Source of the DNA: a virus
DNA: 35,511 nucleotides
IMG/VR virus record: IMGVR_UViG_3300044729_000688
Location: 1 to 35,511 of that record
Strand: one strand, 5' to 3'
Made by a program: the position numbers and the translations under genes. The notes beneath the pieces are model-generated. The model saw only the letters and a program-made list of their open reading frames with translations, made no database searches and was not told where the DNA came from. Below, in pieces: positions 13,600 through 22,273 of the stretch. Each line of letters opens with the position of its first letter. The stretch's first letter is position 1.

Positions 13600-14920
13600 A
13601 CATTAAATTTTTGACCCCGAAAATTCTATAGTACACGTTGCTACGAGCAGCAAGAGCACCATTGCCTTGTGTTAGACCTTGTGCAAATGGGTTAGATACC
13701 ATACCGTAACGAGTCTTGAATCCAATTTTTGGTTGGAATGTGAACTGGTCAACAGCACGAACCATTTGTAGAGGAACATATGGGCAGTAGAACAGACCAG
13801 CGTCATAAGGTGAAGAACCCTTATATCCGACTGTTACTAGTTCTTGGTTGCTTGTGTAACCACCGAAATATGGATCGATGTATACCTTGATACGACCGTG
13901 TAGTAGACCAGCGAATGTATTGCCTGTGTCATCTACTTGTAGGTCAGCTTGTAGAGCAGGTGTGTATTGTAGAACACCAGCCATAGCCATAGCTGAAGCA
14001 ACGTCTGAAGAAACGATCAGAACGTTACCTTTTCCTCTACGAGTCTGCTTTGCAATTACGTTTGCATCACGCTCGATTTGGAAAATCAGACCTTTGAAAC
14101 GCTCAACTGACCAACGGCCATTTGAATCTGTGTCTAGGTCGAAATAACCAGCAGTTGTTGTACCATACTGAGCACCAGCAACAGCAGTGGTGTAGATTGT
14201 ACGAATAACTTCACGGTTGATTTCAGCTAGAATTTCTGTTGACAGAATGTTGCTTAGTTCTGTCTCAGCATCTAGACCATGGATTGCTTTCAGGTCTTGT
14301 GCTAGTTCTAGTGAGTATTCAGCTTTCAATGCACGAGATTGAGCAGTTACGGAAACTTTCTCAATGCTAAATGCCATTTGCTGGAATACAGCGTTAGAAT
14401 CTGAACCCAAGAATTCAGCAGTCGCAGTTGGTAGACCAATACCAGTTGTGTAAGCATTAGCTGCTAGGCTGGCGATTGGATTTGTAGCAACGTCGGTCGC
14501 TGGAGTACCTGCAAATCCATATGGATTGTTTTGTGAGCTAGTACCAGAGAAGATAGTGTTAGCTTCGTTATAGAAAGCTTCGCTACCATTTTGGTTAGCA
14601 TATCTTGCTCTCATTGCAAAGATCAGTCCTGTAGGACCTGTCATTGGCTGAACGCCAGCAACATCATAAGCAATCAGGTTAGGTAATGCACGGCGAACTA
14701 ACGAGATCAGGATTGGGTCAAAGTTCTGAACACCACCTGTGATGTTAGTAGGACCAGGAACAGCTTCGTTTAGAAGTGCTCCATCTTGTTGCATAGCTAG
14801 TTGCTGGTTCTCAAGAACCATTGCTGTGACCGCTTTCTTATAAGGGTCTTTAATGGACTCTAGCTCTGGATGCTCCAGAACTGGCTGCCATTTCTTTTGT
14901 AGTTGTTCGGAAAGATACAT
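13598..14920 (-). CDS. 23: Major capsid protein gp23
   Basis: A 440-residue protein with the exo-T-even gp23 pattern: a charged N-terminal helix, then FDPILISLVRRALPNLIAYD and VAGVQPMTGPTGLIFAMRA, and near the end KIGFKTRYGMVSNPFAQ. It assembles into hexamers of the head. The N-terminal propeptide should be cut by gp21 at LNE|A (after E52), which fits the protease rule LxE/IxE followed by a small residue. The gene has AAGGAGA before the ATG at 14920. A late-like AATAAATA lies at 14950-14957, and a hairpin and a strong terminator follow it. The length is shorter than T4 gp23 (521), as in cyanophage-like relatives. Confidence 0.96.
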   Translation of the reverse strand: MYLSEQLQKKWQPVLEHPELESIKDPYKKAVTAMVLENQQLAMQQDGALLNEAVPGPTNITGGVQNFDPILISLVRRALPNLIAYDVAGVQPMTGPTGLIFAMRARYANQNGSEAFYNEANTIFSGTSSQNNPYGFAGTPATDVATNPIASLAANAYTTGIGLPTATAEFLGSDSNAVFQQMAFSIEKVSVTAQSRALKAEYSLELAQDLKAIHGLDAETELSNILSTEILAEINREVIRTIYTTAVAGAQYGTTTAGYFDLDTDSNGRWSVERFKGLIFQIERDANVIAKQTRRGKGNVLIVSSDVASAMAMAGVLQYTPALQADLQVDDTGNTFAGLLHGRIKVYIDPYFGGYTSNQELVTVGYKGSSPYDAGLFYCPYVPLQMVRAVDQFTFQPKIGFKTRYGMVSNPFAQGLTQGNGALAARSNVYYRIFGVKNLM

Positions 14921-14949
14921 CTAAATCTCCTTTTTTATTATTGGTTTTT

Positions 14950-14957
14950 TATTTATT
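14950..14957 (-). promoter_or_regulatory. Late-like promoter AATAAATA before gp23
   Basis: One mismatch from TATAAATA, lying across the stop codon of gp22, with the gp23 start 30 bases downstream. The motif is AT-rich, so some chance match is possible, but position and the gene's need for high expression support it. Confidence 0.55.
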
Positions 14958-16101
14958 TTGCCAAAGTTTTAGTGATTGCCTGAGCGTAAGCATTCATCAT
15001 TGGATCTGAAGATTTAACATCTTTTTTATCTTCATCTTCAATTTGAATTTCTTCGTTCAGATCAGACGATTCGGCAGCTTTTACTTGACTTGGAAAATAT
15101 GATTCCTTAATTGTCTCTAGCTTCTCTCCGAAATCTTCTTCAGTAGTAAATTCTAGACCCTCTGCGAGTGCTTTGACTTTTTCTACTTGAGTCTGAGTAA
15201 GGCCTTCACATGCTGCGTGGATAGCCTCGATTTTTCTGTGTTCGTTAATCGCTTTTGTGAACTCGACGTTCTTTTGAATTTCTTCGTTTAGAGCATCTTC
15301 TAGTTCTTCAACACGACCAACTAATTCTTCTACTGCATCAACTTTTTCTTCTGGAATATCGATATATGATTCTACGAATAGATTACGTAGCTTACCAATG
15401 AATTCTTCAACGATTTCAGCACGTAGGCCTCTTTCGACTGCTAGTTCATTTTGCTGCATCCATTCTTCAACCATGTATGTCAGATAATCATCCAGTTTTT
15501 CAGCTAAGTCTTCCTTAACTTGCTCGATAGCAACTTGGAATTCTTCTGTTAGTCTGGTTTCAAGAGCTTCAGTGATTGTTTCTACTCTTGCCATAACAGC
15601 AGCTTCAAAAATAGTTGTTGCTTTATTTCTGAATTCTTCAGATAGGTTTTCACCTTCTAGTAGTGCTGCAACATCATCAGACATGTCAATATCTTCATGA
15701 TATGACTGGAATGTAGCACCAGGATTCATAGGCATTGTTTGTGGAGCCAGTTTACCAGCGATACGGTCACGAATAGCAGCCATATCTGTAGCATCTGATT
15801 GTTGCACTGTTTTCAGATCACCACGGCCCATTGTTTCTTGTGGCTGAGGTGCTAGTTTTTTCATTGGCTCAGAACCTACAGGAGGTGTTGCTCCTGGAGG
15901 AGTTGCTGTTGGTGTACCTTTTGTATAATCAGGAAGTTCGTCATCGGTCTTTGTTGGATCTTCACCGATTGAACCTACATCTTTAGTGTCATAAGCCACG
16001 TTTGATGATAGTCTTGATGGTGCATCTTGACCACTTCTTTTAGATGCAACAGATGCGTCTAAAATTTCTTTAGCGGCTTCAGAAAGATTGAATTTAGGCA
16101 T
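14953..16101 (-). CDS. 22: Prohead scaffold/core protein gp22
   Basis: A 382-residue acidic, helical protein. The N-terminal 130 residues are Pro/Thr/Gly-rich, then about 140-300 is a coiled-coil-like stretch with repeated Glu, Leu and Val (RVEELEDALNEEIQKNVEFT). It forms the inner core on which the gp23 shell is built and is then digested by gp21; FNLSE|A near the N-terminus fits the cleavage rule. The position between gp21 and gp23 is the T4 order. The T4 protein has 269 residues, so the low-complexity N-terminal part is extra. It has its own late promoter TATAAATA at 16133-16140 and AAGGAG before the ATG. Confidence 0.88.
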   Translation of the reverse strand: MPKFNLSEAAKEILDASVASKRSGQDAPSRLSSNVAYDTKDVGSIGEDPTKTDDELPDYTKGTPTATPPGATPPVGSEPMKKLAPQPQETMGRGDLKTVQQSDATDMAAIRDRIAGKLAPQTMPMNPGATFQSYHEDIDMSDDVAALLEGENLSEEFRNKATTIFEAAVMARVETITEALETRLTEEFQVAIEQVKEDLAEKLDDYLTYMVEEWMQQNELAVERGLRAEIVEEFIGKLRNLFVESYIDIPEEKVDAVEELVGRVEELEDALNEEIQKNVEFTKAINEHRKIEAIHAACEGLTQTQVEKVKALAEGLEFTTEEDFGEKLETIKESYFPSQVKAAESSDLNEEIQIEDEDKKDVKSSDPMMNAYAQAITKTLAK

Positions 16102-16132
16102 TTTAGAAATCTCCTTGTTTTTCTATATTGGA

Positions 16133-16140
16133 TATTTATA
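16133..16140 (-). promoter_or_regulatory. T4-type late promoter TATAAATA before gp22
   Basis: An exact TATAAATA about 32 bases before the gp22 ATG, just after the gp21 stop at 16142. AAGGAG lies between them. Confidence 0.88.
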
Positions 16141-16141
16141 A

Positions 16142-16786
16142 TTAAAGTTTTTTTATGAAGTTTTCAAATATGCGTAGACTAACTTGTTCAATCTCTTTTC
16201 TACTCGCCTGTTTAATTTGACGAATAGCTTGAGTTTGATCTTTGTCTGTCCAAACGCCATCTACTAACATCCACTCTTTACCTTCCATGATACCCTCAAC
16301 AAAAGCTCCGGGTGCGGAAGGATCTGCTACAATATCAGCCGCTGTGGCAAGATAAAAGTCTGGTTGAACAACATTAACACCGTTCACATTTTTAAGCGAA
16401 CCTAATCCTCTAGATGATACCCCTACTTGGCCACCACCTTCAATGATTTTTTTAGCAATGTTGCCCATAGGTGTATCTAACACCTTTGCTTTACCAATCC
16501 ACTGAGTACCATCTTCACGCAGTCCTGTAATTAGAATGGCAACACGGTCCAAGTTGATTGTAGGAGTGTCTGGATGTCCTAGTTCTCCAAAAGCACGATT
16601 TTTGTTAATGTAATCTTCTGTATAACGATGAACTTCTTTTTTCATCGTATTATATTCGTAAAGACGACCATTCCTGTTTTTCTTCTCTGCTACAAGAAAT
16701 GGTCCTTCAATGTATAATTGTTTTTGTCCGTCTTTATCTTCTGTGAGATAATTAACTGTGTCAAAAACTTCTTTGATAAGTTTCAT
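16142..16786 (-). CDS. 21: Prohead core protease gp21
   Basis: A 214-residue serine protease of the S80 family. GELGHP at 67-72 holds the catalytic His71, and GVSSRGLGS at 122-130 holds the nucleophile Ser (S124 or S125) in the conserved S-R-G context. It digests the core proteins and trims gp23 during head maturation, cutting after Glu in LxE/IxE sites. T4 gp21 has 212 residues, so the gene is full length. The ATG at 16786 has AGGAAAG upstream. It follows a 182-residue unknown gene by 12 bases, with no promoter between them. Confidence 0.93.
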   Translation of the reverse strand: MKLIKEVFDTVNYLTEDKDGQKQLYIEGPFLVAEKKNRNGRLYEYNTMKKEVHRYTEDYINKNRAFGELGHPDTPTINLDRVAILITGLREDGTQWIGKAKVLDTPMGNIAKKIIEGGGQVGVSSRGLGSLKNVNGVNVVQPDFYLATAADIVADPSAPGAFVEGIMEGKEWMLVDGVWTDKDQTQAIRQIKQASRKEIEQVSLRIFENFIKKL

Positions 16787-16798
16787 ATTTCTTTCCTA

Positions 16799-17347
16799 TT
16801 ATGGAGTTAAGCCATATGGTGGGTAGTTGAATGCTGCTGGATCATTAAACTGACCACGCTGATAGTATGCATTATCTTTACGCAGTTCTAGAATAATAGT
16901 GTAGCTTGCGTTAGCGACTTGACCTCTAGTATGAATACTAATGTCACCATTTGTGTTCGCTGTTACTGTAGGATTCCTAATTGTAATCCAGTTACCTGCA
17001 CCATCGTATTCTCCGTTACCTTGCATGAATAGAATTGGTACACCAGAATCTGGTTCTGCTTGCGGACTATTATTTGCTCTCCAGTATAATTCTACTGATC
17101 CTGATCCAGTGTCAGTATCATACCAGCAACGATTTATTGTTAGCCCATAATATGGCTTAGCCGTATTGCTCACACTCAAAGCACTTCTTAGTGGAACATT
17201 ATTGGCATCTAAAGCACCATACAATGTATTTGCTTGAATTCTAGCAATATTTTCTTCTTGTCCTGAACCATCAAACAATCCAGTTAACTTAATAACTGCT
17301 GATTGTGTATCATCTTTTAGTACTTGATATGAAAATGAGTTAGCCAT
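16799..17347 (-). CDS. Unknown beta-rich protein between core protein and protease
   Basis: A 182-residue protein that I do not recognise as a T4 gene. It is polar and rich in Asn, Ala, Gly and Tyr, with short strand-like runs (SAVIKLTGLFDGSG, GSVELYWRANN, ISIHTRGQV, YTIILELRKD) and no Cys pair, signal peptide or coiled coil. That composition is usual for virion surface or decoration proteins. In T4 no gene lies between 68 and 21, so it is an insert in the head block. It is co-transcribed with the core genes, three bases after the gp68-like gene. A head decoration role would fit, but nothing in the sequence proves it. Confidence 0.65.
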   Translation of the reverse strand: MANSFSYQVLKDDTQSAVIKLTGLFDGSGQEENIARIQANTLYGALDANNVPLRSALSVSNTAKPYYGLTINRCWYDTDTGSGSVELYWRANNSPQAEPDSGVPILFMQGNGEYDGAGNWITIRNPTVTANTNGDISIHTRGQVANASYTIILELRKDNAYYQRGQFNDPAAFNYPPYGLTP

Positions 17348-17350
17348 TTC

Positions 17351-17857
17351 TTAATCCTTAGCTTTATAAGTTACATGTTTCCAAGCAAAGTCTGCTACTT
17401 TCTTAAAATGAGTTTTGCTTTTATGAGCCATATCTGAAATCTTTTTCTTGTTTTCATCATTAACAGCACCATGGACTTTTAATATTGCATTTGCTGTCTG
17501 TGCATCAACTTTCATTGAAGAACCATCTTTAAATTTAACTGATTTAGCAGAATGATTACTTACAATATTCTGTAAATGATGCATAACATTTTCTTCTAAT
17601 GGTTCTGCCTCATATACTGATGGCTCTGTTTCTTCTGCTGCCCAATTTTTTTCCATATAAGGAATGGTAATATATTTGTTCAGCTTATCAATCTGGTATA
17701 ATGCAACTCTTTGTCCATTTGGAAACTGACGAATAGATTTTTTACGCATAATTAAAATCTGTGGAGGCTCTGATGGTTTTGATGAGAACACTCCTGGCAT
17801 GCCGTCGATATCTTCTTCTACGGTTTCTTTAGCAGAAAAATCTTTAAACGATTTCAT
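17351..17857 (-). CDS. Gp68-position prohead core protein
   Basis: A 168-residue protein in the place of T4 gp68 (141 residues), just after gp67. It starts MKSFKDFSAKETVEED, which resembles the N-terminal targeting peptides of T4 internal head proteins. The middle has a KYITIPYMEKNW segment, and the C-terminal 60 residues are Lys/His-rich (MAHKSKTHFKKVADFAWKHV). A DNA-contacting core or packaged protein would fit that end. Sequence identity with T4 gp68 is not visible by eye, so the assignment rests on position. The ATG overlaps the gp67 stop as TAATG. Confidence 0.6.
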   Translation of the reverse strand: MKSFKDFSAKETVEEDIDGMPGVFSSKPSEPPQILIMRKKSIRQFPNGQRVALYQIDKLNKYITIPYMEKNWAAEETEPSVYEAEPLEENVMHHLQNIVSNHSAKSVKFKDGSSMKVDAQTANAILKVHGAVNDENKKKISDMAHKSKTHFKKVADFAWKHVTYKAKD

Positions 17858-18054
17858 TATTCTTGTGGTTCTTCCACAGATTCGTCATCAGAGATATCTT
17901 CTGAATCTTCTTGTGCAATAAGATTGCCTGCTATTTCTTGTTTCTTCATTTCTAGATGAGCATGAACTCTATCTTGAATTTCAGAATAAAGAGCATCACG
18001 CATCGCTGCGGCATCATCTTGAATTGCATAATCTATAATTGCTCTGGTATTCAT
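17857..18054 (-). CDS. 67: Prohead core protein gp67
   Basis: A 65-residue protein with a helical N-terminal half (DAAAMRDALYSEIQDRVH and MKKQEIAGNLIAQED) and an acidic tail ending SEDISDDESVEEPQE. T4 gp67 (80 residues) has the same design: a helix then a Glu/Asp-rich end, and it lies just after gp20. It is part of the head core and is cut by gp21. The AAGGAAAATAG ribosome site precedes the ATG at 18054. A late promoter TATAAATA lies 33 bases upstream, across the end of the portal gene. The call rests on position, size and charge. Confidence 0.82.
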   Translation of the reverse strand: MNTRAIIDYAIQDDAAAMRDALYSEIQDRVHAHLEMKKQEIAGNLIAQEDSEDISDDESVEEPQE

Positions 18055-18087
18055 CTATTTTCCTTATTTAAAAATTTGAACAAATGA

Positions 18088-18095
18088 TATTTATA
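18088..18095 (-). promoter_or_regulatory. T4-type late promoter TATAAATA before gp67
   Basis: An exact TATAAATA overlapping the last bases of the portal gene (stop at 18091). The gp67 ATG is at 18054, so the core genes and protease can be made independently of the portal. Confidence 0.85.
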
Positions 18096-19818
18096 ATACT
18101 CTAGCCAATCTTCTTACTATTGATGTTTCTGACAGACTTAAATCTGCTGAACTGGAAGATGAGCTTTTCGCTTTTGGTTTTTGTTGTGACTGTTGTTGTG
18201 GTTGCTCTTGTGCAGCATCTTGTGGTTGCTGTGCTTGCATATCCTGTTGCTGCATTTGTTGTTGCTGTGCATCCATTTGTATATCAGTCATCATCTTTTG
18301 TTGTGTTACGGCATTTTGAACTTCAGTTGGAACTTCAAAACCAGCCTTCTTCTCATCGTCAATTTCTTGATCGATGAGTTTGATTTCATCATCATCCATA
18401 CGTAAAACATTTCTACGAATCCAACCCATTGAATAATATGTGCCAGTATATGGATCAACTTGCTGTAACAGAGACAATCTATTTGCCATTAATTCTGCTT
18501 CTTTTAATTCTGCAAAGTTATTGTCTTTGATGAAGTCATAGTACATATGCTCTTTGAATTCTGTAAATTCTGCATCTGTACAAATACCTTTAAGAACACA
18601 TTGTATTCTTAGTGCTTGATCAAACAACTCAGCAAACTTATTACGTAGTCTGTCAATGAACTTTGCAAACTTTAGTTCATCTCTGGTAATTTCTGATGAA
18701 CGACCAATAGTGAAACCTGAAGATGATTCTAGTCTTGAGATTGGTACATTGAGTGACTTGTATAATTTCTTTTCGAAATATTTTACATCTTCTAGTTCAC
18801 CTAAGTTTTGTCCACCTGGTAGTGTAGTAATTTCAGTTCCTTTACCACCTTCTCTACGAGGTAACCAGAAGTCTTCCATCATTGATAGAAACTTACGATC
18901 ATCACGAACTTCGCCTGTGTTGGCATCATAGACAAGTTTGTTCTTATACTTGATCATGATATCACGCAGGTATTGTTCTGCTTTGAGCTTTGGTAAGTTA
19001 CCCACATCGATGTAGAAAATTCTACGTTCTGGTGCTCTTGAAATACGATAGATAACTGTTGCATCTTCAATCATACGTAATTGATTGAGAGGCTTAATTG
19101 CTTTGTGTAGATAAGATAGCACAACAGCACGACGAGAATCCATCAAACCAGAATTGATGTTGATGATGGAATCTTTAGTAATTCTTGTACCTACTGGACC
19201 ATAGTTTGACTGTGTACCAGTAATTGCTTTATCGTTATAGATGTAATACTCATTGATTACAGCCATAATTTCTACGCCAGTTCTTTCATCTTTCTTTTTT
19301 CTCAGTTCACGAACCTTACGTATTTTTCTAGGATCAATGTAACGCAACTCTTTGATGCCGGCAGTAGGATTTTCTCTATCGATAATAATGTGATAGAATA
19401 ATCTACCATCAATATAATATCGTCTGAATATATCTGCTGCCATATTGTTATAGTTTAATACACGCAGCACAGTTTGAAATTCATCTGCAATCGCTTTTTT
19501 GATTTTATCTGGTTGCTTCAAATTATCCATGATGAGTTTAACATTTCTACCATCGTCATCTTGCACGATAGCTTCATTGATAATATCATCAATAGCAGAT
19601 TCAATTTCTGGCTGCATAGCCATTTCTCTATAGCGAGAAATTAGTTCTACCTCATTTTTTGCTGTACCATCTAAGTCAACGTATGTACCATAATAGGCCG
19701 CAGAAGTAATCGTCAATGCACCATCATCGCTACTTGGTGGAGCGAATGATTGCTGAACTAACGAATCTTCTTCAGCCTTTTGTCTTGATATGGTAAAACC
19801 GAACAGATTTAGCGCCAA
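18091..19818 (-). CDS. 20: Portal vertex protein gp20
   Basis: A 575-residue portal. Core segments such as SRYREMAMQPEIESAIDDII, IDPRKIRKVRE, SYLHKAIKPLNQLRMIEDA and LPGGQNLGELEDVKYFEKKL are those of T4-type gp20. It forms the 12-mer through which DNA enters and on which the prohead starts. The reading starts at TTG (19818-19816), with AAGGAG eight bases upstream and no better ATG nearby; MALNLFGF is a usual portal opening. The C-terminal 70 residues are Gln-rich then a Ser run, and end SETSIVRRLARVL. T4 gp20 has 524 residues, so this tail is the extra part. A hairpin in the 70 bases upstream may lower its level. Confidence 0.95.
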   Translation of the reverse strand: MALNLFGFTISRQKAEEDSLVQQSFAPPSSDDGALTITSAAYYGTYVDLDGTAKNEVELISRYREMAMQPEIESAIDDIINEAIVQDDDGRNVKLIMDNLKQPDKIKKAIADEFQTVLRVLNYNNMAADIFRRYYIDGRLFYHIIIDRENPTAGIKELRYIDPRKIRKVRELRKKKDERTGVEIMAVINEYYIYNDKAITGTQSNYGPVGTRITKDSIININSGLMDSRRAVVLSYLHKAIKPLNQLRMIEDATVIYRISRAPERRIFYIDVGNLPKLKAEQYLRDIMIKYKNKLVYDANTGEVRDDRKFLSMMEDFWLPRREGGKGTEITTLPGGQNLGELEDVKYFEKKLYKSLNVPISRLESSSGFTIGRSSEITRDELKFAKFIDRLRNKFAELFDQALRIQCVLKGICTDAEFTEFKEHMYYDFIKDNNFAELKEAELMANRLSLLQQVDPYTGTYYSMGWIRRNVLRMDDDEIKLIDQEIDDEKKAGFEVPTEVQNAVTQQKMMTDIQMDAQQQQMQQQDMQAQQPQDAAQEQPQQQSQQKPKAKSSSSSSADLSLSETSIVRRLARVL

Positions 19819-19856
19819 AATTTTTCTCCTTGCATTATAAAATCAAAATAACATAA

Positions 19857-19875
19857 GGAGAGCCAGAGGCTCTCC
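19857..19875 (-). terminator. Hairpin between gp19 and gp20, likely partial terminator
   Basis: GGAGAGCC and GGCTCTCC pair perfectly (8 bp) around TCT. The tail is TTATGTTATTTT, T-rich but broken, so termination would be partial. The effect would be less portal than tube mRNA. Confidence 0.6.
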
Positions 19876-19888
19876 AGTATAAATCAAA

Positions 19889-20431
19889 TTAAGTTGTTGT
19901 ATCTGCTTGCCACCACTGATATGCAAAAGTAGCAGTGTATTCTTCAATCGTATCATTTGAACCCCAATCCAGATCGATCGGAGATACATCTATTGGGAAC
20001 ATTCCAACAAATGTATACTTCTTGAGAATATTGCCAGTTTTTCCATATTGTGTAACTTCAGCATCAACAGTATAACCTGCTGGATTTGACGCTTGTGCAT
20101 TACGAACGTTTCCTGCATGACTGTTGATTGCATTCATCCATGATTCTAGAGAATTTCTAATTGAGAAATCTTCATCATTGATGATAGTTAATGTCCAATC
20201 TGGGAATGTTCTGTTTCCTGCAAACTTCAGTTCACGACCAAAGTAGAATACAGGAACAGTTCCCACAGTAGAACCAGGCAGTTGTGCAGACTTAGCCATA
20301 AATGTTGCTCTTGATCCTGCTGCGGCACCATTTGCTGCTATTGTTGGAAAGATTAATGTCACAGAAAATAGATTAGGACGGGCACCGTCTCCAATCATAT
20401 TTGCTCTGAACTCTGATACATTAAAAGCCAT
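19889..20431 (-). CDS. 19: Tail tube protein gp19
   Basis: A 180-residue protein with the tube pattern: MAFNVSEFRANMIGDGARPN, then FMAKSAQLPGSTVGTVPVFY, FPDWTLTIINDEDFSIRNSL and YTFVGMFPIDVSPIDLDWGS. T4 gp19 (163 residues) has the same order of segments. Hexamers of it stack into the inner tail tube. It lies between the sheath (gp18) and portal genes, as in T4. The ATG at 20431 has AAGGAGAAA upstream, and a late-like AATAAATA lies at 20451-20458. A second tube-like protein (the gp3-like gene) lies after gp23. Confidence 0.93.
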   Translation of the reverse strand: MAFNVSEFRANMIGDGARPNLFSVTLIFPTIAANGAAAGSRATFMAKSAQLPGSTVGTVPVFYFGRELKFAGNRTFPDWTLTIINDEDFSIRNSLESWMNAINSHAGNVRNAQASNPAGYTVDAEVTQYGKTGNILKKYTFVGMFPIDVSPIDLDWGSNDTIEEYTATFAYQWWQADTTT

Positions 20432-20450
20432 TCTTTTCTCCTTGTTCTTT

Positions 20451-20458
20451 TATTTATT
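20451..20458 (-). promoter_or_regulatory. Late-like promoter AATAAATA before gp19
   Basis: One mismatch from TATAAATA, across the gp18 stop at 20457, with the gp19 ATG 20 bases downstream. Confidence 0.5.
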
Positions 20459-22208
20459 AGATAGCACCAGTAACTTCTGAGAACTGAACTCCTGTTCCAA
20501 CTGCGATAAAGTTAAGTCTGATAAAGTTGATAGAACGAGCAGGCTTGATGTAAATATCTCCAACAAATTGATTGCTATCAATAACTTGTTGTGTGTTGTT
20601 TGTTGTATCGCAGACAACACGGAAGTCAAAGATACCACGGCGACCTTGTACATCACGCAGGAATGGAGCAACAAGTGCTACAAATTGGGCTCTTGTAAAG
20701 TCATCGTTAAATTCAAACAATGAGAACTTAGCTGCTCTAGAAATCGATTTTTCAAGAACAATGAACAAACGACGAACATTGATTCTATCAAATGCTGAAG
20801 GCTTAGATTGTAGAGTCTTGTCGCCATATAGAACAGTTCCTTGTCCAGGGAAGGTAACCACTGGGTTAACTCCTAAAGGATATAGAATGTCTCTTTGTGT
20901 TTGATTTGGATTCCAAGATAGCTTAACAGCATTCTTGATTGCACCACGATTGAAACCAGCTGGTGAGAACCATGGATCACGAACTTGATCGGTGAATGCA
21001 CATAATCCTGCAATGTCACCATTCAGAGGAACGTAACGATATACACCATTGTACTTGTCGTACATGTATTTCCATCCAGAATCAGCAACAACATAAGAAC
21101 TTGAACGAGCTAAGGTGTCTAGCCAATTTCTAATATTAGTTGTTTCGCTGCCTGCCTGATTGACAACATCAGTATATCTTGGAGAAATAAATGCTACTGA
21201 ATCTCCAGAACGACCTGTTGTGCTTCCTGCTGGTGTAACAACATTATCGATGACGTACTGTTGAACAGTAACACTAGCATTTCCTGTTAGAACTAATGAA
21301 ACATCGACAACATCTGGATTTGTGAACAAGTCATATCCGCTATTGATATTACCGTCTGTTGCTGCTACTGTTGTACCACCAACTAGATTTAGTGGAGTAT
21401 TTGCGGTAGCTGTTCTTGCAAATGTTGTATTTGCTGCTGCATCACCCCATGTTGCATTTGTGTTAGCGTAATCAACAGCATCCATACCATAGATGAAGTT
21501 GGAATTTGTATAGATTACATTTTTCCAATATGTTGTTTGATTGTTTCCATCTACAGCATCAACTGCTTTTGAAACATATGGGAATACTTCTAGAACACTA
21601 CCTTTTGTTCCAGTAATAACTCCAGAACTGTCTGTAACAACAACGTGGAATTCATCATTAGCTCCACCAGCAGTGCTTACATAAGTTGAAGTGCCTGGTG
21701 CGCCATTAACAACACTTGACCATGCTCTTGAAACACCACCTGAAGTGATGTAGGTATTTGCAAATGTAGCTGCTGATGCATTGTCATAGACATCTACTTG
21801 AATAGCGTTTCCTGATGCACCAGCATATCTTGCAGCAAAGGCACCGTATGCATTAGCATTACTTCCTTGTAGATAATTTGTCTCATATACATCTTCGTTT
21901 GCAATTTGAACCGAAGCTGAAGAATTTGCTGTAGCAGTTTTTGTGTTAGCATTAATTGCACGAACTACACGCAGATCATTTGAATATGCTAAGAAGCTTG
22001 CTGCGGTAAAGAATGAGTTATATGTGTTTGAATTTGGGGTACCGAAAACACTAGCCAAAGTGTTCTCACTATCTACTGTAACTCTGACATTTGCTGGACC
22101 CCATTCGAAATTTCCAACAAATGCACCAGTTGATGTGGATACCGAAGGAACGACAGTTGTTAAATCAACTTCGGTAACGCTTACTCCTGGAGATAACTGA
22201 ATTGCCAT
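20457..22208 (-). CDS. 18: Contractile tail sheath protein gp18
   Basis: A 583-residue protein. The N-terminus (LSPGVSVTEVDLTTVVPSVS) and the C-terminal part (KLSWNPNQTQRDILYPLGVN, LFIVLEKSISRAAKFSLFEF, NDDFTRAQFVALVAPFLRDV and GDIYIKPARSINFIRLNFIA) match the T4-type sheath fold. The middle, from about 110 to 330, is Asn/Ala/Thr-rich and is the usual variable outer domain. It contracts around the tube and drives it into the cell. The length is shorter than T4 gp18 (659). The ATG at 22208 has AAGGAG upstream, with TCTAAATA further up. The gene lies between terminase and tube as in T4. Confidence 0.95.
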   Translation of the reverse strand: MAIQLSPGVSVTEVDLTTVVPSVSTSTGAFVGNFEWGPANVRVTVDSENTLASVFGTPNSNTYNSFFTAASFLAYSNDLRVVRAINANTKTATANSSASVQIANEDVYETNYLQGSNANAYGAFAARYAGASGNAIQVDVYDNASAATFANTYITSGGVSRAWSSVVNGAPGTSTYVSTAGGANDEFHVVVTDSSGVITGTKGSVLEVFPYVSKAVDAVDGNNQTTYWKNVIYTNSNFIYGMDAVDYANTNATWGDAAANTTFARTATANTPLNLVGGTTVAATDGNINSGYDLFTNPDVVDVSLVLTGNASVTVQQYVIDNVVTPAGSTTGRSGDSVAFISPRYTDVVNQAGSETTNIRNWLDTLARSSSYVVADSGWKYMYDKYNGVYRYVPLNGDIAGLCAFTDQVRDPWFSPAGFNRGAIKNAVKLSWNPNQTQRDILYPLGVNPVVTFPGQGTVLYGDKTLQSKPSAFDRINVRRLFIVLEKSISRAAKFSLFEFNDDFTRAQFVALVAPFLRDVQGRRGIFDFRVVCDTTNNTQQVIDSNQFVGDIYIKPARSINFIRLNFIAVGTGVQFSEVTGAI

Positions 22209-22260
22209 CTTTTTCTCCTTATTATATATGAATTTGGCAGGTATATAAAACTATACTCTT

Positions 22261-22268
22261 TATTTAGA
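22261..22268 (-). promoter_or_regulatory. Late-like promoter TCTAAATA before gp18
   Basis: One mismatch from TATAAATA, just after the gp17 stop at 22274. The leader to the gp18 ATG is about 50 bases. Confidence 0.45.
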
Positions 22269-22273
22269 ATATA

